Assembly: GCF_007431345.1 (NCBI RefSeq)
Contig: NZ_CP041730.1
Location: 1,612,001 to 1,676,000, forward strand
Origin: Chitinimonas arctica
Lineage (GTDB): Bacteria; Pseudomonadota; Gammaproteobacteria; Burkholderiales; Chitinimonadaceae
Length of the DNA: 64,000 nucleotides
Direction: 5' to 3'
Of the stretch, positions 7,804-17,066 are shown piece after piece (positions within the stretch are counted from its first letter, which is position 1; each line of letters starts with the position of its first letter). Under the pieces are notes generated by a model. It had not been told where the DNA came from. It worked only from the letters and a program-made list of their open reading frames with translations, and made no database searches. A program made the position numbers and the translations under genes.

Positions 7804-10026
7804 TCAGTACTTCAGCTCCAGCGTCGCCGTCCAGTTGGTCCAACTGCGCGAGGTGGAGCGATCGTTGCTGCGTAGACCATTGCGATTGGATTCCACCGTG
7901 CTGGTCAGATCCGCGTGCGCCAGATTGCTGCCTGCCAGCCTCAGCTGCACCGCCGGGCTGAATTTCCACAGCGCGTAGATATCGCCGACCCGCCGGCCAG
8001 GCTCGCGCCGGCGTTCGCTCGCGCTGCTTTGTACCGAATAACCCGGCACCCAGTTCAGATTGCCGCCCAGGGTCAGCGGCACGGCCTTGAAGCGGTAATC
8101 CAGTCCCAGGTTGACGCTGTACTTCTGCTGCCCGTCCAGGCGGTTGTCCGGTCCCGGGATACCGTCCACCCGCGACCAATACCGGCTGAGATTGGCGCGG
8201 ACATCCAGCGGCGGGGCATCGTCCATCAGCTCGGCCAAGCGGAATTTGGCTTCCAGTTCCAAGCCATGGCTGACGGCGCGATCCAGGTTGTAGGGCTGGC
8301 TGAGCCAGCGCCCGTCGGCCTGTTGCGAAGTGATACTGCGCACCAGATTGTCGATGCGGCGGGTAAAGAGATTGGCACTGATCAGGCCGTTCTGGCTCAG
8401 GTAATGCTCCACCGCCATTTCCAGGCCCCAGGCCAGCTCGGGTTTCAATTCCGGATTGCCGCGCCGGTCGGGATTGAATTCGTCGTTATCGCTGCTGAAT
8501 ACCGTCCTACCCAATAAGTTGCCGCCTCGGGGTGACTTGTAGCTGCGCGCCAGGCTGACACGCAATTGGTCGCGCTTGGTGCCGGGTAGCCGCCAAACCG
8601 TCTGCAACGAGGGGCTCCAGACCGAACTACGGTTTTCCTGACGATAATCCGCGCCACTGCTGCGGGTCTGGATGCTTTCCCAGCGCAGGCCGCCATAGAC
8701 CGACCACTTCGGATCGATCTCCCACTCGTCCTGGGCGAAACCAGCCAGCCTTAGGGTACTGGCGGCGGTATTGCTGGTCGAATCCGGATTGCGGCTATCG
8801 CGCAAGCCCATCTGGGTCTGCACCTCGCTGCGGCGGCTCCAGTCCGCGTCATACCCCAGCACCAGGCTATGGTTCTCCGCCAGCAAGGCCGTGTTCCATT
8901 TTCCACCCGTGCTGAAGCCATGCTCCCTGGTGGACGAACGCTCCACGATGGCACGCCGGGTCTGGCCCTGCAACTGTTCGAGGCGCTGTTCGTCATTGTT
9001 CATGCGGTGGCCATTGAAACCGACTTTGAGGTTGAGCTTGCCGCCGCCTGCCAGGGGCGTTTGCCGGCTCAAGGTGCCGCGCAGCATATTGCTGCGATTA
9101 TCGCTGCGTGCCTCCGCATGATCGTAGGAAACCGGCCCCAGCACCTGTGCCTGCCGATATACGCCCCGATCGACGTCCTGGGCATGCATGGCGAGCAGTT
9201 GCAGGTTCAGCGTATCGCCTTCGCCGTAGCGCCAGGCGAGACGCGGGGCAAGGTGCAGGCTGTAGCCACGCGAGCGGCGCTGGCTATCCCTGCTCTGGTC
9301 GAAATCGACCTGGCCCTGTTGATCGAAGCGCAAACGCCGGAGGTGGCTTTCGGCTTCCAGCTGGTCATAGTGCTGCACCGTACCGGCAAGGGTATAGCTA
9401 AGCTGACCGCTACGGTCACTATGCTGCACACCCAAGCGCGGCTGCAGCTTATGGTTGTCGGTGATGCTTTCGGACAGGCTGAACTCGCTGCTGCGCTTCT
9501 TGGCGTCTTCGCGCAGCACGATATTGATGGTACCGGCCACCGCCTGGGCGCTGAATTCCGCGACCGGTGCGCGGATCACTTCGATACGCTCGATCAGTTC
9601 CGGCGAAAGCGAATCGAGCGAAAAACCACGGGCAGCCGGCTCGCCATTGATCAGGATCTGGGTGTAGCCGCTGCCCAAGCCGCGCATGCGGATTTCCCCG
9701 CCGCGCCGCCCAGGCGTGCCGGAGACTGTGACGCCAGGCAGGCGCTTGAGCACCTCGGCTACCGTGCTGTCGCCGAATCGGCTGATCTCTTCGCGGCCAA
9801 ACACGATGCGGGTGACCGACTCGTGCCGGCGCTTATCGGTATCGCTCAATTGCTTGCCGCTTACATTGATTTTTTCCTCCGGCGCGGCGGGCTGTTGCGC
9901 TGTAGGTGTCGTATCGCCAGCCGCGACGGGTTCGGCTGGATCGGCCGAGGCCGGCCAGGCCAAGTTGCACAGCAGGACCAGGGTGCTTAGGCGGTGCGGA
10001 AAGAGTCGATTGCTGGATTGCTGCAT
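7804..10026 (-). CDS. TonB-dependent outer-membrane receptor, selD-linked
   Basis: This 740-residue receptor has a signal peptide, a Pro/Ala/Gln linker, and a plug domain (EISRFGDSTVAEVLKRLPGV, ILINGEPAARGF, ERIEVIRAPVAEFSAQAVAGTIN in parts). A beta-barrel then ends in WTATLELKY. It moves a ligand across the outer membrane with TonB. The plug differs from the other two receptors in the window and is closer to ferric-siderophore or catecholate-type receptors, though the ligand is not shown. The ATG at 10026 follows a good AGGAAA site and lies only 32 bases after the selD stop on the same strand, so the two may share a transcript. Whether that has a selenium meaning is unknown. Confidence 0.92.
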   Translation of the reverse strand: MQQSSNRLFPHRLSTLVLLCNLAWPASADPAEPVAAGDTTPTAQQPAAPEEKINVSGKQLSDTDKRRHESVTRIVFGREEISRFGDSTVAEVLKRLPGVTVSGTPGRRGGEIRMRGLGSGYTQILINGEPAARGFSLDSLSPELIERIEVIRAPVAEFSAQAVAGTINIVLREDAKKRSSEFSLSESITDNHKLQPRLGVQHSDRSGQLSYTLAGTVQHYDQLEAESHLRRLRFDQQGQVDFDQSRDSQRRSRGYSLHLAPRLAWRYGEGDTLNLQLLAMHAQDVDRGVYRQAQVLGPVSYDHAEARSDNRSNMLRGTLSRQTPLAGGGKLNLKVGFNGHRMNNDEQRLEQLQGQTRRAIVERSSTREHGFSTGGKWNTALLAENHSLVLGYDADWSRRSEVQTQMGLRDSRNPDSTSNTAASTLRLAGFAQDEWEIDPKWSVYGGLRWESIQTRSSGADYRQENRSSVWSPSLQTVWRLPGTKRDQLRVSLARSYKSPRGGNLLGRTVFSSDNDEFNPDRRGNPELKPELAWGLEMAVEHYLSQNGLISANLFTRRIDNLVRSITSQQADGRWLSQPYNLDRAVSHGLELEAKFRLAELMDDAPPLDVRANLSRYWSRVDGIPGPDNRLDGQQKYSVNLGLDYRFKAVPLTLGGNLNWVPGYSVQSSASERRREPGRRVGDIYALWKFSPAVQLRLAGSNLAHADLTSTVESNRNGLRSNDRSTSRSWTNWTATLELKY

Positions 10027-10058
10027 GGATTTCCTATTGGACTATGTCGTCGGCCGAG

Positions 10059-11111
10059 TCAGGCTCGGACGGCATGCACTTCGATATGGGGGTGGCCGTG
10101 CATCATCCGGCCGATGACCGTGGCGGCGCCGAAGCCGGCGCCATGGAACAGCGCCAGCGCCGCCGGCACACTATCGGGGGCAACGGCAAGCAGCAGGCCA
10201 CCGCTGGTTTGCGCGTCGGCCAGCAGCCGGCGTTGCCAATCCGGCACCGCGGGATCGAAATCCACCGCCGCGCCGAAACTGGCCAGATTACGTTCTATTG
10301 CACCGGGGCCGATGCCCTGCCGGGCGAAATCCGCCGCTGCAGCCAGCCAGGGCAGGCTGGCTGCATCCAGACTGGCCGCCAAGCCGGCGCCGCGGCACAT
10401 TTCCAAAAGATGGCCCAGCAGGCCGAAGCCGGTGACATCGGTCATGGCATGCACGTCCGGCAGCGCCGCCAGTTCGCTGCCCACCCGGTTCAACTGGGTG
10501 GTGGTGGCGATCAGCTGCCGGTAGCCCGCTTCGTCCAGCAGGCCTTGCTTCATGGCACTGCCCAGCACACCCACGCCCAGTGGCTTGCCCAAGATCAGTA
10601 CATCACCGGCTCGGGCGTCGCTATTGCGTTTGATACGTTCGGGTGCCACTAGCCCCATGGCCACCAAGCCATAAATGGGCTCGGGTGCGTCGATGGAATG
10701 CCCGCCGGCAATGGGAATGCCGGCTTCGGCACAGACGCTGGCGCCACCGGCCAGAATGCGCTGGATGGCTTCCACCGGCATGGCCTTGATCGGCATGCCG
10801 ACAATGGCCAGAGCCATGATGGGGGTAGCGCCCATGGCATAGATATCGGACAAGGCATTGGTAGCGGCAATCCGGCCAAAATCGAAGGGGTCGTCCACGA
10901 TAGGCATAAAGAAATCGGTGGTCGCCACCAGGGCCTGCTGGTCGTTCAGACGGTAGACGGCTGCATCGTCGGCGGTCTCGGTACCCACCAGCAGATTCGG
11001 AAAAGCGGACGTCGCCGGCAGCTTGGCCAACATCTCCGCCAACATGGCGGGGGCGATTTTGCAGCCGCATCCACCGCCATGCGACAATTGCGTGAGTCTC
11101 AGTTGCGTCAT
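10059..11111 (-). CDS. selD: Selenide, water dikinase (selenophosphate synthetase)
   Basis: This 350-residue enzyme makes selenophosphate from selenide and ATP, the selenium donor for selenouridine tRNA and, where present, selenocysteine. The N-terminal motif SHGGGCGCKIAP places the catalytic Cys at residue 15 and Lys at 18, matching the essential pair of Escherichia coli SelD; this is the Cys form, not the selenocysteine form. The ATP-binding signatures TTDFFMPIVDDPFDFGRIAA and TDVTGFGLLGHL are present. It is divergent from mnmH, its direct functional partner, with about 59 bases between the starts, and is followed closely by a TonB receptor gene. No selA or selB is visible. Confidence 0.97.
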   Translation of the reverse strand: MTQLRLTQLSHGGGCGCKIAPAMLAEMLAKLPATSAFPNLLVGTETADDAAVYRLNDQQALVATTDFFMPIVDDPFDFGRIAATNALSDIYAMGATPIMALAIVGMPIKAMPVEAIQRILAGGASVCAEAGIPIAGGHSIDAPEPIYGLVAMGLVAPERIKRNSDARAGDVLILGKPLGVGVLGSAMKQGLLDEAGYRQLIATTTQLNRVGSELAALPDVHAMTDVTGFGLLGHLLEMCRGAGLAASLDAASLPWLAAAADFARQGIGPGAIERNLASFGAAVDFDPAVPDWQRRLLADAQTSGGLLLAVAPDSVPAALALFHGAGFGAATVIGRMMHGHPHIEVHAVRA

Positions 11112-11170
11112 TTTATTCCATCGGTCTGGGCGATCCGGGCCACCCTTTTATCGGATTTTCAGCCGAACAC

Positions 11171-12223
11171 GTGAAAAACCTGCGCGCCCGCCTCGATCAA
11201 CTATACGAGTTCGACCAACTCATCGACACCCGCACCCCGCTGGAGTTTGCCGAGGACCACATCCCCGGCGCCCTCAATGCGCCGGTCCTGAGCAATGAAG
11301 AGCGGGTGATCGTCGGCACCCTGTACAAGACCTCCCCATTCGAAGCGACCCGCCTGGGCGCCGCCATGGTGGCGCGCAATATTGCCCATCACCTCGACAC
11401 CCTGTTTGCCGACCGGCCCGCCGGCTGGCGGCCCTTGATCTATTGCTGGCGCGGCGGCAAGCGTTCGGGTTCGATGAGCAGCTGGTTCCAATTGATCGGT
11501 TGGAAGGCCCAGCAACTGGAAGGCGGCTACAAGGCCTATCGCGGCCAGGTCCGCGAGCGTCTGGCCCAGCTGCCCGGCCAATTGCGCTGGCGGGTACTGG
11601 CTGGCGAGACCGGCAGCGGCAAGACCCGCTTGCTGCAGGCGCTGGCGGAGGAAGGCGAGCAAGTGCTGGACCTGGAAGCCTTGGCCTGCCATCGTGGCTC
11701 CCTGCTGGGCGCCCTGCCCGGCCAACGCCAGCCCAGCCAGAAGTGGTTCGACAGCCAATTGCTGGATGCACTCCGGCGTTTCGACCCCGCCCGCGTCGTC
11801 TGGGTGGAGGCGGAAAGCAAACGCATCGGTCAACTGCAACTACCCACGGCCCTGATGCAAGCGATGCAGGCAGCCGATTGTCTACAACTGACGGCCAGTC
11901 CTGCCGCGCGCGTCGCCTATCTCTGCCGGGACTACGCGCACCTGTTCGACCGGCCCGACGATTTCAAGACCATGCTGGACAAGCTGGCGCCCCTGCACGG
12001 CAACGCGGTCATTGCCCACTGGCATGCGCTGATCGACCAGGCCGCGGATTTGGACCTATTCACCGAGCTGCTGGCAAGCCACTACGACCCTGCTTACCTG
12101 CGCAGCAACAAACGCCAACTATCTCGCTTGGCCGCGGCGCCGCAATTCAGCTTCGAACCCAGCACGGACGACAGCCGGGCGCAGGCGGCAAGGTTGTTGG
12201 ATAGCCTGCAAGCCCGGCCTTGA
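11171..12223 (+). CDS. mnmH: tRNA 2-selenouridine synthase
   Basis: This 350-residue enzyme replaces sulfur of 2-thiouridine in the tRNA wobble position with selenium, through a geranylated intermediate. The N-terminal rhodanese domain carries the active-site CWRGGKRSG with Cys at residue 92. The C-terminal P-loop domain has Walker A GETGSGKT at about 145-152. The length fits the family. The start is GTG at 11171, just after the short intergenic region shared with divergent selD, which supplies selenophosphate. The pair defines a selenouridine trait in this organism. Confidence 0.97.
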   Translation: MKNLRARLDQLYEFDQLIDTRTPLEFAEDHIPGALNAPVLSNEERVIVGTLYKTSPFEATRLGAAMVARNIAHHLDTLFADRPAGWRPLIYCWRGGKRSGSMSSWFQLIGWKAQQLEGGYKAYRGQVRERLAQLPGQLRWRVLAGETGSGKTRLLQALAEEGEQVLDLEALACHRGSLLGALPGQRQPSQKWFDSQLLDALRRFDPARVVWVEAESKRIGQLQLPTALMQAMQAADCLQLTASPAARVAYLCRDYAHLFDRPDDFKTMLDKLAPLHGNAVIAHWHALIDQAADLDLFTELLASHYDPAYLRSNKRQLSRLAAAPQFSFEPSTDDSRAQAARLLDSLQARP

Positions 12224-12343
12224 GAGACCGAAGGCAACGCGAGAATCCCCCCTCCCCGCCACGAGAACTTACAATATGCCACCAGGGGTCATCGGCGCAG
12301 CTGCCGGGTCGGCCCGCTTCCCGCATTTATATTGGATTACCGC

Positions 12344-13948
12344 ATGTTGCGACTGAACGAACTCCGGCTCCCGCTTGACCACGCGGCGGATGCCCTGCCG
12401 GCGGCCATAGCCCAGCGACTCAAGATCAAGCCGGCCGAACTGCTCGGCTTTACCGTGTTCAAGCGCAGCCACGACGCCCGCCGCGGGCATCCGCTGATGC
12501 TGAGCTATTGCATCGATTTTTCGGTAAAGGACGAAACTGCCCTGCTGAAAAAACTGGCCGGCGACAACAAGATCGGCCCCACGCCCGATACCGAATACCA
12601 GTTCCCCATCCGTGCACAGGGCGAACTGAGCGAGCGTCCCATCGTGGTCGGCCTGGGACCTTGCGGCATCTTTGCCGGACTGTTGCTGGCACAGATGGGT
12701 TTGCGCCCTATCATCCTCGAGCGCGGCAAGGAAGTGCGCCAGCGGACCAAGGATACCTGGGACCTATGGCGCAAAAACACCCTGCATCCGGAATCCAATG
12801 TGCAGTTCGGCGAAGGCGGCGCGGGCACCTTTTCGGACGGCAAACTATATAGCCAGATCAAGGACCCGCGCTACCTGGGCCGCAAGGTGATGGCCGAGTT
12901 CGTCAAGGCCGGCGCACCGGACGAGATCATGTACGTCAGCAAGCCGCATATCGGCACCTTTCGGCTGGTGGGCGTGGTCGAGCGCATGCGCGAGACCATC
13001 CAGTCGCTGGGCGGCGAGATCCGCTTCCAGCAGAAGGTCACCGACATCCAGATCGAACAGGGCCAGGTTCGCGGCGTCACCCTGGAAAGCGGCGAGCAAT
13101 TGCGCAGCGACCATGTGGTGATGGCCTTGGGACATAGCGCGCGCGATACCTTCGAGATGCTGCACCACCGTGGCGTCTTTATGGAAGCCAAGCCCTTCTC
13201 GGTGGGCTTTCGCATCGAGCACCCGCAGTCGCTGATCGATACCGCCCGCTTCGGCAAGCATGCCGGCAACGAGATCCTCGGCGCGGCCGACTACAAGCTG
13301 GTTTATCACGCCGGCAATGGCCGCTCGGTCTACAGCTTCTGCATGTGCCCGGGCGGTACCGTGGTCGCGGCCACTTCCGAACTCGGCCGCGTGGTCACCA
13401 ATGGCATGAGCCAGTACTCGCGCAATGAACGCAATGCCAATGCCGGCATCGTGGTGGGCATCACGCCGGCCGACTACCCCGGTGGCCCCTTGGCCGGCGT
13501 GGCATTCCAGCAGGCGCTGGAATCGCACGCCTTCGTCCTGGGCGGCGAGAACTATGAAGCCCCCGCGCAACTGGTCGGCGACTTCCTGGCCAAGCGTCCT
13601 TCCACCGCCCTGGGTGCGGTCGAACCCTCCTATAAGCCGGGCGTCAAACTGGGCGAACTCGATAGCAGCCTGCCCGACTACGCGATTGCCGCCATCCGCG
13701 AAGCCTTGCCCGCCTTCGACAAGCAGATCCGTGGCTTTTCCATGCACGATGCGGTGCTGACCGGCGTGGAAACCAGGACGTCGTCGCCCATCAGGCTGAC
13801 GCGCGGCGACGATTGCCAAAGCCTGAATGTGCGCGGCCTCTTCCCGGCCGGCGAGGGCGCCGGCTATGCGGGCGGCATCCTGTCGGCCGGCGTGGACGGC
13901 ATCCGGGTGGCCGAAGCGGTAGCGCAAAGCATGCTGAAAGGTCGCTGA
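12344..13948 (+). CDS. NAD(P)/FAD-dependent oxidoreductase (BFD-like flavoprotein family)
   Basis: This 534-residue protein carries a GLGPCG dinucleotide motif at about residues 103-108, an ERG FAD-ribose acid, and the conserved QFGEGGAGTFSDGKLY stretch that marks a widespread uncharacterised flavoprotein family. The C-terminal FAD motif is GLFPAGEGAGYAGGI. About 90 residues of N-terminal domain precede the FAD fold. I use the ATG at 12344, which gives the usual N-terminus MLRLNELRLPL; a TTG 12 bases upstream is also in frame. Its substrate is unknown. It lies downstream of mnmH but with a gap of about 120 bases, so co-transcription is not certain. Confidence 0.9.
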   Translation: MLRLNELRLPLDHAADALPAAIAQRLKIKPAELLGFTVFKRSHDARRGHPLMLSYCIDFSVKDETALLKKLAGDNKIGPTPDTEYQFPIRAQGELSERPIVVGLGPCGIFAGLLLAQMGLRPIILERGKEVRQRTKDTWDLWRKNTLHPESNVQFGEGGAGTFSDGKLYSQIKDPRYLGRKVMAEFVKAGAPDEIMYVSKPHIGTFRLVGVVERMRETIQSLGGEIRFQQKVTDIQIEQGQVRGVTLESGEQLRSDHVVMALGHSARDTFEMLHHRGVFMEAKPFSVGFRIEHPQSLIDTARFGKHAGNEILGAADYKLVYHAGNGRSVYSFCMCPGGTVVAATSELGRVVTNGMSQYSRNERNANAGIVVGITPADYPGGPLAGVAFQQALESHAFVLGGENYEAPAQLVGDFLAKRPSTALGAVEPSYKPGVKLGELDSSLPDYAIAAIREALPAFDKQIRGFSMHDAVLTGVETRTSSPIRLTRGDDCQSLNVRGLFPAGEGAGYAGGILSAGVDGIRVAEAVAQSMLKGR

Positions 13949-14039
13949 ACCAGCGGGACACTTCCCTTGGTGCTTTTCACACGAGGGGAGCGGGGCAACA
14001 GCGCTATCATCGAGTCCTTCGCCCATTAAGGACAACGTC

Positions 14040-15323
14040 ATGACTACGCTGCGCGGTTTGTGCTTGCTCGCCGGGCTGGGCCTCCTGGGCGCCTGCGGTG
14101 GCGGCGGCGATGACGGCGGCGGCACGACCACGCCTCCGCCGGTGACCCCGCCGGCTGCCACCCTCCCCAGTATCCAGCGCTTCGATGCCAGCCCCGCCGC
14201 CGTTGCGCCAGGGCAATCGTCCGTACTGAACTGGCAAGTCAGCGGCGCCACCAACCTGAGCATCTCACCGGGCGGCCCGGTCAGCGGCACTTCGCTCAGC
14301 GTCGCGCCCGCCGCCAGTACCACCTATGTCCTGACCGCCAGCAATGCCGCCGGCACGATTACCGCCAGCACCAGCCTGGCGGTCGGCAGCAGCGCAGTCC
14401 ACTACGGCTCGATGACCACCGCCGCCCTGGGCGTAGGCGCGCCCTTGAACGGCAGTCTCCCCTTCCCCGCCGACAATGCCTGGAACCGCGATATTTCCCA
14501 GGCACCGGTCGATCCCAATTCCGCCAACCTGATCAGCACCATAGGGCTGACCCGAGGCCTGCATCCGGACTTCGGTTCCGGCTTGTATGAAGGCGCGCCC
14601 ATCGGGATTCCCTATGTGGTGGTCAGCGGGGCGCAAGCCAAGGCGACCATTCGATTCCTTGCCTATGGCGACGAGAGCGACCCCGGTCCCTACCCGGTAC
14701 CGGGCAATGCCCCGATAGAAGGCCAGCGCCCCGATGGCGCCAGCTTCGACGGTGACCGCCACGTGCTGGTCATCGACCGCGACAACAACCGGCTGTACGA
14801 GCTTTACCGCGCCTTCCCCCAAACGGGCGGCGCCTGGGACGCGGATTCCGGCGCTGTGTTCCGGCTGGACAGCAATACCGTCCGCCCCGGCGGCCAGGCA
14901 GGCTGGACCAGCGCCGATGCGGCCGGCCTGCCGATCTTCCCCGGCCTGGTGCGATACGACGAAGCCGCTACCGGCGCCATCCGCCATGCGTTGCGCTTTA
15001 CCGTCCGGCAGTCGCGCCGCGCGTATCTGCCTCCGGCCACGCACGCCGCCTCCAGCAGCACCGACCCGAACCGCCCACCCATGGGCATGCGTGTCCGGCT
15101 GAAGGCGAGCTATGCGATTCCGGCGCAATTCAGCACCGAATCCAGGGCCATCCTGCAGGCAATGAAAACCTACGGCATGCTGGTGGCGGATAACGGCAGC
15201 GACTGGTACATCAGCGGCGCGCCGGACCCCCGCTGGAACAACGACAAGCTGCTCAGCGAGCTGGGCAGCGTCAAGGGGAGTCAATTCGAGGTGGTCAAGA
15301 TGGAAGGCCTGGTCACCCAGTAA
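14040..15323 (+). CDS. Lipoprotein with Ig-like domain and a conserved C-terminal domain of unknown function
   Basis: This 427-residue protein begins with a lipoprotein signal (lipobox LGAC, Cys19), then a Gly/Asp-rich and Thr/Pro-rich linker. Residues about 40-115 form an Ig-like beta domain (FDASPAAVAPGQSSVLNWQV, TTYVLTASNAAGT). The remaining 300 residues (from PFPADNAWNRDIS) form a compact domain with LVIDRDNNRLYELYRAF and WYISGAPDPRWNNDKL. That domain occurs in many secreted bacterial proteins but I cannot assign an activity. Aromatic residues and Asp-rich loops would suit carbohydrate or surface binding. It is likely anchored in the outer membrane. Confidence 0.8.
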   Translation: MTTLRGLCLLAGLGLLGACGGGGDDGGGTTTPPPVTPPAATLPSIQRFDASPAAVAPGQSSVLNWQVSGATNLSISPGGPVSGTSLSVAPAASTTYVLTASNAAGTITASTSLAVGSSAVHYGSMTTAALGVGAPLNGSLPFPADNAWNRDISQAPVDPNSANLISTIGLTRGLHPDFGSGLYEGAPIGIPYVVVSGAQAKATIRFLAYGDESDPGPYPVPGNAPIEGQRPDGASFDGDRHVLVIDRDNNRLYELYRAFPQTGGAWDADSGAVFRLDSNTVRPGGQAGWTSADAAGLPIFPGLVRYDEAATGAIRHALRFTVRQSRRAYLPPATHAASSSTDPNRPPMGMRVRLKASYAIPAQFSTESRAILQAMKTYGMLVADNGSDWYISGAPDPRWNNDKLLSELGSVKGSQFEVVKMEGLVTQ

Positions 15324-15343
15324 AGGGGTAGCGAAAAACCGTC

Positions 15344-15371
15344 AGGGCGGTAGCGATTCCCTTACCGCCCT
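15344..15371. terminator. 9-bp stem-loop at the end of the lipoprotein gene
   Basis: AGGGCGGTA at 15344-15352 pairs with TACCGCCCT at 15363-15371 around a 10-base loop. It lies just after the lipoprotein stop and overlaps the last codons of the convergent AsnC-type gene. A T run is missing, so terminator function is tentative. Confidence 0.4.
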
Positions 15372-15817
15372 ACCCGGACACCCAGCCGTCCCTTCATGGG
15401 CAACTGCCGCAATACCATGCGGCTATAGGTTTCCTGCACGCCGGCCCGTTCACGCAGTGCTTCGATCAGGCGGACCAGGTCCTGCTGGTCGGCGCAGGCA
15501 ACCCGCAGCAGGTAGTCGAACGAACCGGTCAGCAGCGTCGCATCGACGATGCCGGGGATAGTCTGGATAACGGCCTCGAAATGCTCGGCGCTGGTCTCGG
15601 CACGCATCTTGACTTCGATCAGCGCTTCCAGCGGCAGCCCCAGGTCCGCCAGGTTTACGTCGGCATAAAAACCGGTCAGCGTACCCTTGGCCTGCAACCG
15701 CCGCACCCGCTCGGCCACGGCATTGGCACTGAGGTGGATACGTTCGCCCAATTCACGGTAGCTGAGGCGCCCATCCAGGCGCAGCAACTCGACGATATCG
15801 CAGTCAATCTTGTCCAT
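15362..15817 (-). CDS. Lrp/AsnC-family transcriptional regulator
   Basis: This 151-residue regulator has an N-terminal winged helix-turn-helix (DKIDCDIVELLRLDGRLSYRE in parts, LSANAVAERVRRLQAKG) and a C-terminal ligand-binding RAM domain (VDATLLTGSFDYLLRVACAD). Family members sense amino acids and often control nearby amino-acid genes. I use the ATG at 15817, which gives the canonical MDKID start; an in-frame GTG at 15832 would add five residues. It is divergent from the S41 protease gene, so the 129-base gap is the obvious place for autoregulation. The effector cannot be read from sequence. Confidence 0.93.
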   Translation of the reverse strand: MDKIDCDIVELLRLDGRLSYRELGERIHLSANAVAERVRRLQAKGTLTGFYADVNLADLGLPLEALIEVKMRAETSAEHFEAVIQTIPGIVDATLLTGSFDYLLRVACADQQDLVRLIEALRERAGVQETYSRMVLRQLPMKGRLGVRVGR

Positions 15818-15946
15818 CACAGCGTTTACCACTGAAAATTTAGGGAGATACTAGCAAATTCCCCGCCAAACGCAGCATCTACCTCGCTAAACTTCCACAC
15901 CATTCGCCAACCGGCGTTCTTTGTTCTTTATATAGAGGTGTATGCA

Positions 15947-17017
15947 ATGACTCCCTTGTCCCTTTCCAGAAAAGCGCTGTTGAGCGGCGTAGCGGCAAGC
16001 AGTCTGCTGGCCGTGGCCGCCCCGGACGATATGACGATAGACGCGGCTACCCGCGCGGAAGTGATAGGCAATACCAGCAAATTCATCGGCGCCGACTATA
16101 TCTACCCCGAGCTGGCCGAAAAAATGGCTGCCGACCTGCGCGCCCGCCAGCAGCGTGGCGAGTATGACAAGCTGGGCAGTGCGAAGGCCTTCGCCAATAA
16201 ACTGACCGACGACCTGCGCGCCGTCAGCCAGGACAAGCATCTGCGCGTACGTTTCCGTACCGAGCCGATCGCGCAGGACCAGGTGACCGCCACTGAATCG
16301 GCCGAGGAACTGGCTCGTTATGCGGTGGAAGCCAAGGCAAACAACTTTGGCTTCCGCCAGGTCAAGTTGCTCGATGGCAATGTCGGCTATCTACGGCTGG
16401 ATGCCTTTGACGAACCGGCCCTGGCAGGCCCCACCGCGACCGCGGCCATCACGTTCCTGGCCAATACCGACGCCTTGATCATCGATCTGCGCAACAATGG
16501 CGGCGGCAGCCCGGAAATGGTGCAGCTGCTGACTTCCTATCTGCTCGGTACCACGCCGGTTCATCTGAACGACTTGTACTATCGGCCCCAGAACGCCACG
16601 ACCCAGTACTGGTCGCATGCCTACGTACCCGGCCCGCGCCTGACCAATACCCCTGTCTTCGTGCTGACCGCCAAGCGGACGTTCTCGGCCGCCGAGGAGT
16701 TCAGCTACAACCTGCAATCGCTGAAGCGGGCCACCCTCGTCGGTGAAACCACCGGCGGCGGCGCCCACCCGGGCGATATGTATCGGGTTCATTCGCACTT
16801 CCAGGTCTTTGTCGCCAATGGCAAGGCGATCAACCCTATCACCAAGACCAACTGGGAAGGTAAGGGCGTGGTGCCGGAAGTGCCGGTGGCCGCCGCTGAT
16901 GCGCTACTCAGCGCGCATAAGCTGGCTCTGGAAGGCATCATCAGCCGTAGCCGCGACGATGCCGGCCGGGAGGCGGCGAAATCCGCGCTGGCCAGCCTGA
17001 CGGGCGGCGCGAAGTAG
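15947..17017 (+). CDS. S41-family (C-terminal processing peptidase / IRBP-like) serine protease
   Basis: This 356-residue secreted protein has a hydrophobic signal (LSRKALLSGVAASSLLAVAA) and an N-terminal helical domain. The S41 core contains IDLRNNGGGSPEM and the nucleophile motif RTFSAAEEF with Ser at about residue 247, followed by VGETTGGGAHPG. No PDZ domain is visible, so it belongs to the tricorn-like/IRBP-type subgroup rather than the CtpA subgroup. I use the ATG at 15947, which sits 9 bases after AGAGG; an upstream GTG at 15938 lacks this spacing. It is divergent from the AsnC-type regulator. Confidence 0.88.
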   Translation: MTPLSLSRKALLSGVAASSLLAVAAPDDMTIDAATRAEVIGNTSKFIGADYIYPELAEKMAADLRARQQRGEYDKLGSAKAFANKLTDDLRAVSQDKHLRVRFRTEPIAQDQVTATESAEELARYAVEAKANNFGFRQVKLLDGNVGYLRLDAFDEPALAGPTATAAITFLANTDALIIDLRNNGGGSPEMVQLLTSYLLGTTPVHLNDLYYRPQNATTQYWSHAYVPGPRLTNTPVFVLTAKRTFSAAEEFSYNLQSLKRATLVGETTGGGAHPGDMYRVHSHFQVFVANGKAINPITKTNWEGKGVVPEVPVAAADALLSAHKLALEGIISRSRDDAGREAAKSALASLTGGAK

Positions 17018-17037
17018 AAGCATCAAGTTGCAAATTG

Positions 17038-17064
17038 AAAACGGCCTCACTATGAGGCCGTTTT
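17038..17064. terminator. Bidirectional intrinsic terminator
   Basis: AAAACGGCCTCA at 17038-17049 and its exact complement at 17053-17064 flank a CTA loop, so either strand gives a GC-rich stem with a T-rich end. It lies between the convergent S41 protease and desaturase genes and serves both. Confidence 0.85.
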
Positions 17065-17066
17065 CC

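Noticed and set aside
12845..14323. 492-codon minus-strand frame opposite the flavoprotein gene
   Set aside because: It spans two real plus-strand genes and their gap, with no start site or domain.
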